Shown piece by piece: positions 22,145-25,694 of a stretch of 25,694 nt of DNA (position 1 is its first letter; each line of letters begins with the position of its first letter). Source of the stretch: an uncultured Eubacteriales bacterium (GTDB lineage Bacteria > Bacillota > Clostridia > Oscillospirales > CAG-382); assembly GCA_934479825.1 (NCBI GenBank), contig CAKSOW010000035.1:1-25694 (forward strand), in the 5' to 3' direction. The position numbers and the translations under genes are program-made. Below the pieces are notes generated by a model that was not told where the DNA came from, made no database searches, and was given only the letters and a program-made list of their open reading frames with translations.

Positions 22145-23187
22145 AAAAGATAATGAGTATACCGGAATACAAAAATACCGGCGACCGCCCGTTTCTTCGT
22201 GAACTTTGCGATATGACCGGCGTTTCGGGAGACGAGGAACGCGTCGCACGCCGGCTTGCTGACGAGATTTCACCGTTTTGCGAAGAACTGTATATCGATA
22301 AGACCGGAAATCTGATTGCATTCAAAAAGGGCAGAGAAACGCCGGAAAAGCCGGTTATGTACTGTGCGCACATGGATGAAGTCGGCCTTATGATCCGCCA
22401 TATCTGCGAGGACGGAACGCTGTTGTTTGAAGCAGTCGGTATCCAATCGGAGGTTTTGCCGTCCAAGCGGCTTGTAATCGGCGAAAAAAATCTTCCCGGC
22501 GTCATCTGCTCAAAGCCTGTGCATTTGATGCATGGCGAGCAAAAAGAACTAAGTATACAGAATATGTATATCGACATCGGCTGTCAGAACCGTGCCGAAG
22601 CGGAGGCGCTTGACGTATATGCGTCGTTTGCTGCTTTTGAGAACCGGTATACTAAATTTGGAAACGGTTCTTTTATCCGTTCCAAGGCTTTGGATGATCG
22701 GTTTGGTTGTTTTGTGCTGACGGAAGTGATAAAAAGCGACTTGCATTACGATTCCTATTTCGCCTTTACGGTGGGCGAGGAACTGGGCGGAACGGGAGCG
22801 ATTGCGGCGACGCGCGAAATAGATCCGGGAACGGCACTTATTTTCGAGAGTACGACGGCGTCTGATCTGCCGTCATGCAGCGGTGCAGACAAAGTCTGCG
22901 TGCCGGGGAATGGCGCGGTTGTGCCGTTTATGGATGGCGGAACGCTGTATGACTGTGAATTGTATGAAAAAATCCGTGCTTTTGCGGCAGAACATGGTAT
23001 TCCGACGCAGACCAAAACGCGTATTGCCGGCGGAACCGACGCGGCGTCAATCCAGCGCAGTCTTTCGGGCGTGCGCGTGGCGGCAATCTCATTGCCCTGC
23101 CGCTATATTCACAGCGGTTCTTGCGTGGCGGCCGTTTCGGATATGGAGGCTTGTGTTTCGCTTGCTGTTGCACTTGCCAAAGCTTAG
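22141..23187 (+). CDS. M42-family metallopeptidase
   Basis: Encodes 348 residues of the M42 aminopeptidase family. Metal and catalytic motifs are complete: His77 and Asp79 in YCAHMDEVGLM, the bridging Asp in KALDDRFGC, the catalytic Glu and ligand in TVGEELGGTGA, Glu in IFESTTASDLP, and the last His in RYIHSGS. The protein resembles FrvX-like members. ATG at 22141 with GGGGGAGGTG upstream overlaps the previous stop by four bases. The gene ends the long plus-strand run; the 118 bp to the tRNA promoter shows no strong terminator. It may form mixed or separate assemblies with its neighbour; that is inference. Confidence 0.92.
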   Translation: MKKIMSIPEYKNTGDRPFLRELCDMTGVSGDEERVARRLADEISPFCEELYIDKTGNLIAFKKGRETPEKPVMYCAHMDEVGLMIRHICEDGTLLFEAVGIQSEVLPSKRLVIGEKNLPGVICSKPVHLMHGEQKELSIQNMYIDIGCQNRAEAEALDVYASFAAFENRYTKFGNGSFIRSKALDDRFGCFVLTEVIKSDLHYDSYFAFTVGEELGGTGAIAATREIDPGTALIFESTTASDLPSCSGADKVCVPGNGAVVPFMDGGTLYDCELYEKIRAFAAEHGIPTQTKTRIAGGTDAASIQRSLSGVRVAAISLPCRYIHSGSCVAAVSDMEACVSLAVALAKA

Positions 23188-23305
23188 AAACGCGGTGAAA
23201 TCGTTTATCAGACTTCCGGCGTTCCCCATATGCCGGTGCGCGGAAAAGCGAACGGGCACTCTGTCGATATGTCGAAAATAAAATTGAATTTTTGGATGAA
23301 ACCCC

Positions 23306-23334
23306 TTGACAAACCGTGATTTGTATGATATACT
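23306..23334 (+). promoter_or_regulatory. Promoter of tRNA-Pro
   Basis: TTGACA (23306-23311), a 17-bp spacer and TATACT (23329-23334), with TGA just before the -10 as an extended element. Predicted transcription start is near 23341, about 11 bp before the mature tRNA 5' end. A near-consensus SigA promoter as expected for a tRNA gene. Confidence 0.9.
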
Positions 23335-23351
23335 TTTCAAGTAAAATGTTT

Positions 23352-23428
23352 CGGGGTGTGGCTCAGCTTGGTAGAGTGCTTGGTTCGGGACCAAGAGGCC
23401 GGAGGTTCGAATCCTCTCACTCCGACCA
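23352..23428 (+). tRNA. tRNA-Pro (anticodon CGG)
   Basis: A 77-nt cloverleaf with encoded CCA. Acceptor arms CGGGGTG (23352-23358) and CACTCCG (23418-23424) include one G-U pair; D arm GCTC/GAGT around AGCTTGGTA; anticodon arm CTTGG/CCAAG with loop TTCGGGA, so the anticodon is CGG (23386-23388) and reads proline CCG codons; T arm GGAGG TTCGAAT CCTCT (as written with closing pairs). Discriminator base A, then CCA. It has its own consensus promoter at 23306-23334 and a terminator hairpin immediately downstream, so it is a single-gene transcription unit. Confidence 0.96.
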
Positions 23429-23433
23429 CATGA

Positions 23434-23489
23434 AAATAATCCGAACATTCTCTTACTTGGAGAAGCGTTCGGATTATTTGTTTTATTTG
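23434..23489 (+). terminator. Intrinsic terminator of tRNA-Pro
   Basis: AAATAATCCGAAC pairs with GTTCGGATTATTT, with an inner TTCTC/GAGAA stem around TTACTTG, followed by GTTTTATTT. It begins six bases after the tRNA CCA end. Strong Rho-independent terminator. Confidence 0.9.
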
Positions 23490-23522
23490 AGTATCCCAAC
23501 TTTAATAGTAAGAAATGAAAAT

Positions 23523-23556
23523 AGCCACCGATAAGAAAAATTGTCGGTGGCTTTTC
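23523..23556. terminator. Terminator between converging units
   Basis: AGCCACCGA (23523-23531) pairs with TCGGTGGCT (23544-23552). TTTTC follows on the plus strand and ATTTTCATTTC on the minus strand. It lies about 40 bp beyond the stop of the minus-strand catalase gene, so it probably ends that transcript and may also back up the tRNA terminator. Confidence 0.8.
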
Positions 23557-23593
23557 TAATGCACGATAGAGTATTTGGTAACAGTAATTATTT

Positions 23594-24256
23594 TCACTTA
23601 AACGCCGGAGCGTGGGTCTCGCCCGTTGCAAAAGCGTTGGGTCCGGGATCGGACATAGAAAAATACATTTTTGCTGCCTTGGTCGTGCCGAAGTCGCGGT
23701 TAGAGCCGGTCTGTTGTACCTTATTGAAGGCATCGCGGAACATCTGATTGTGGGCTTCTTCACGGTTGAGGAGAAAATCAATGGTCTCTCTGACCTTTTT
23801 GTCCTCAATCTGGCGGTAGAGATACTCATAAACCACCTTGGCTCTCTGCTCGGACGCGATATTGGAGAGCAGGTCTGCGCACAGGTCGCCCGTGACGGTG
23901 ACGTAATCTCCCGTCCATGAATATCCCGAAGAATTAATAAGCCCGGGATTCAGTCCGAGCAGAACGTGCGTCTGCACCTCTCCTGCCTGCACCTTGGTGG
24001 CATCCACGTCATGACCGTTGAGGAGATTGATTGTCTGTGCTACCATCTCCATGTGCCCCAGCTCCTCGGCGGCAATATCAAGGAAAAGATCCTTGATCTC
24101 GGGATCTTTGATTCTGAAGCTCTGCGACATATACTGCATAGCTGCCTTAAGCTCGCCGTTACCGCCACCAAGCTGCTCTTGAAGCAACACCGCATACTGC
24201 GGATTCGGTCTTTCGACCTCTACGGGATGAAATAACTGTTTTTCGTGTTTGAACAT
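23594..24256 (-). CDS. Manganese catalase (CotJC-type)
   Basis: Encodes 220 residues of the dimanganese catalase family, which breaks down hydrogen peroxide; in Bacillus the relative CotJC is a spore coat protein. The ferritin-like four-helix core shows the dimanganese ligands: Glu35 in GGNGELKAAM, Glu65 and His68 in AAEELGHMEM, Glu136 in ASEQRAKVV, and His169 in NREEAHNQMF, the last two 33 residues apart as usual. No haem motif is present. The ATG at 24256 follows CGGAGG at about 11 bases. CotJA and CotJB are not adjacent, so I cannot tell whether it is a coat protein or a cytoplasmic peroxide defence enzyme. It may share a transcript with the upstream oxidoreductase (65-bp gap). Confidence 0.92.
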   Translation of the reverse strand: MFKHEKQLFHPVEVERPNPQYAVLLQEQLGGGNGELKAAMQYMSQSFRIKDPEIKDLFLDIAAEELGHMEMVAQTINLLNGHDVDATKVQAGEVQTHVLLGLNPGLINSSGYSWTGDYVTVTGDLCADLLSNIASEQRAKVVYEYLYRQIEDKKVRETIDFLLNREEAHNQMFRDAFNKVQQTGSNRDFGTTKAAKMYFSMSDPGPNAFATGETHAPAFK

Positions 24257-24321
24257 AGCAAAATTGACCTCCGTTTATGGATTTGATACTATTATTTCCC
24301 ATAATGCGAGAGCATATACTG

Positions 24322-25632
24322 CTACATTCTCTTATCATCCGTCGCGGGATTGTCGATCAGCTCGCCGTCTTCAGTGAAACGTGAGCCGTGGCAGGGGCAG
24401 TCCCAGGTGTGTTCGGCTTTGTTGTATTTAAGGGCGCACCCGAGGTGTGGACATCGGGGCGCGGTGGGTGTAAGAAGTCCGATTGCAGACTCAAAAGCAT
24501 TTACCGCAAGCTGTGGATGAAGAAACGTGCGTGAGGGGTCGAAAACGTCAGCATAAGGGTTGGGCTTTCCTTGAACGAGATCGCAGAGAATATCTGCGGC
24601 GACCATGGCGTTGGTCATGCCCCATTTGTTAAATCCCGTTGCAACGAAGACGTCGGGCGTGGGTTTTGAATATTGACCGATATAAGGGATATCATCAAGC
24701 GTCATACAATCCTGCGTCGCCCACTTGCCGACGATCTCGGCATTTTTGTAATACTTACGGGCAAAATCTTCAAGCTCCTGCCAACAACCGCCTTGCTTGC
24801 CAGTTCGGTGTCCGCCACCGCCGAGGAGCAGAAGATCGCCGTAACTTCGGAAGGACAGTCCCGTGTCCGATTCATCCACATACATTCCTTCTACTTTTTT
24901 GGCGTTTTTGAGTGCAAGAACGTAGGAACGATGCTGATAGAGTTTGAGATAGTACAAGCCATGTTTATTGAGCATCGGAAAATGAGTTGCAATAATCAGT
25001 TTTTTGTAGGTGATTTCACCGTGATTGGTGATTGCCTTGTGCGGCATCAGTTCCACGACTTTAGTATGATCGTAGATTGGCAGATCTTTTGCAATTGTAT
25101 AGAGAAATTTCAACGGGTGGAACTGCGCTTGATCTCTCACGCGCACCGCCCCTGCGACCGTAAACGGAAGCTCGCAGGCATCCAAGGACTCGGCCTTCAT
25201 ACCGAGACGCCCCAAGGCGGCGACCTCTTTTTCAATCTTCTTGCGGTCACCCATAGAATATACGTAGTTATCCCGCGTTTCATAGTCGCAATCGATCTTT
25301 TCACAAAGCCGAGCATATTCTTTGATTGCTTTGTTTTGTGCGTCAATGTAAAGGCGTGTTTTATCCTCACCAAAGCGTTTGATCATTTTGTCGTAGATCA
25401 AACCGTGTTGCAGAGTGATCTTTGCCGTTGTGTTTTTGGTAATACCGCCGCAGAGCTCGGCCGCTTCCACCAACAGACAATCTATGCCTGCATTTTTCAG
25501 CTTGTAAGCGCACAAGATTCCCGCGATACCGCCGCCGATGATAAGCACATTCGTGCTAACGTCGGTGCTTTGGTTTTCCTTCAATGTATTAAATCGCACT
25601 TGTGGTGCGTCATTTTTCCAAATTGATTCCAT
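24322..25632 (-). CDS. FAD-dependent oxidoreductase with C-terminal Rieske domain
   Basis: Encodes 436 residues. The N-terminal NVLIIGGGIAGILCAYKLK is a Rossmann dinucleotide-binding motif (around 29-47) of the DAO-type FAD oxidoreductase fold, followed by the typical LLVEAAELCGGITKNTT. The C-terminus carries a Rieske [2Fe-2S] motif: Cys394-x-His396 in CPHLGC and Cys412-x-x-His415 in CPCHGSRF. Such fusions (for example YhfW-like proteins of Bacillus) are thought to pass electrons between FAD and the cluster; substrate unknown. The ATG at 25632 follows GGAGG by six bases; the frame continues to 25692 near the window edge, but those codons lack a better start. It lies 65 bp upstream of the catalase gene on the same strand. 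Confidence 0.9.
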   Translation of the reverse strand: MESIWKNDAPQVRFNTLKENQSTDVSTNVLIIGGGIAGILCAYKLKNAGIDCLLVEAAELCGGITKNTTAKITLQHGLIYDKMIKRFGEDKTRLYIDAQNKAIKEYARLCEKIDCDYETRDNYVYSMGDRKKIEKEVAALGRLGMKAESLDACELPFTVAGAVRVRDQAQFHPLKFLYTIAKDLPIYDHTKVVELMPHKAITNHGEITYKKLIIATHFPMLNKHGLYYLKLYQHRSYVLALKNAKKVEGMYVDESDTGLSFRSYGDLLLLGGGGHRTGKQGGCWQELEDFARKYYKNAEIVGKWATQDCMTLDDIPYIGQYSKPTPDVFVATGFNKWGMTNAMVAADILCDLVQGKPNPYADVFDPSRTFLHPQLAVNAFESAIGLLTPTAPRCPHLGCALKYNKAEHTWDCPCHGSRFTEDGELIDNPATDDKRM

Positions 25633-25694
25633 ATTTATCCTCCACACTTTAATATCATTAGTTTTTGTCGCTTTCATAACAGCTATACGCATAT

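Noticed and set aside
23089..23829. 246-codon minus-strand frame crossing the tRNA
   Set aside because: It reads through the antisense of tRNA-Pro (a well-known source of false proteins with SERIRTSGLLVPNQAL-like text), two terminators and parts of two real genes.
24673..25626. 317-codon plus-strand frame opposite the FAD-Rieske gene
   Set aside because: Shadow of a clear minus-strand gene with full cofactor motifs.

Overview
The window looks like chromosome from a spore-forming Clostridia-type member of the Bacillota. Support: two small CotF-like spore coat genes at the left, a CotJC-type manganese catalase at the right, the Gram-positive gene order darA-holB-ricT, consensus SigA-type promoters, AGGAGG-like ribosome binding sites, and a tRNA gene with an encoded CCA. 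I cannot name a genus from the sequence alone.

Layout. (1) Positions 1-317 are non-coding and packed with short palindromic repeats. (2) Positions 318-3565 lie on the minus strand: two small spore coat genes, then a decay zone with a truncated AraC-type regulator, a fragment of a DHHW-type protein, and an ECF sigma/anti-sigma pair fused by an internal deletion; an intact small acidic membrane-anchored protein gene follows. (3) Positions 3817-23187 are one long plus-strand run of housekeeping genes: tmcAL and an overlapping Cys-containing hypothetical; ruvC behind a perfect consensus promoter; darA, holB and ricT; two tandem PHP-domain genes; truB, glyA, maf and an AMP-forming acyl-CoA ligase; a small membrane protein, recD2, a HAD-IIA phosphatase and two adjacent M42 peptidases. 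(4) tRNA-Pro(CGG) sits at 23352-23428 with its own promoter and terminator. (5) Positions 23594-25632 lie on the minus strand: a manganese catalase and a FAD oxidoreductase with a C-terminal Rieske domain.

The central run covers tRNA modification (tmcAL, truB, probably ricT through tRNA thiomethylation and RNA maturation), recombination and replication (ruvC, holB, recD2), c-di-AMP sensing (darA), one-carbon metabolism (glyA), nucleotide house-cleaning (maf) and peptide turnover (the M42 pair). The right-hand minus-strand genes suggest a redox or peroxide-protection function, possibly linked to spores.

I see no clear new defence system, CRISPR array or intact mobile element. The most unusual items are: the family of short palindromes that fills the 1.2-kb gap splitting holB from ricT and also occurs at the left edge; the roughly 340-residue asparagine-rich disordered extension on RicT; the tandem PHP pair; the sigma/anti-sigma deletion fusion; and the uncharacterised Cys-containing protein overlapping tmcAL.
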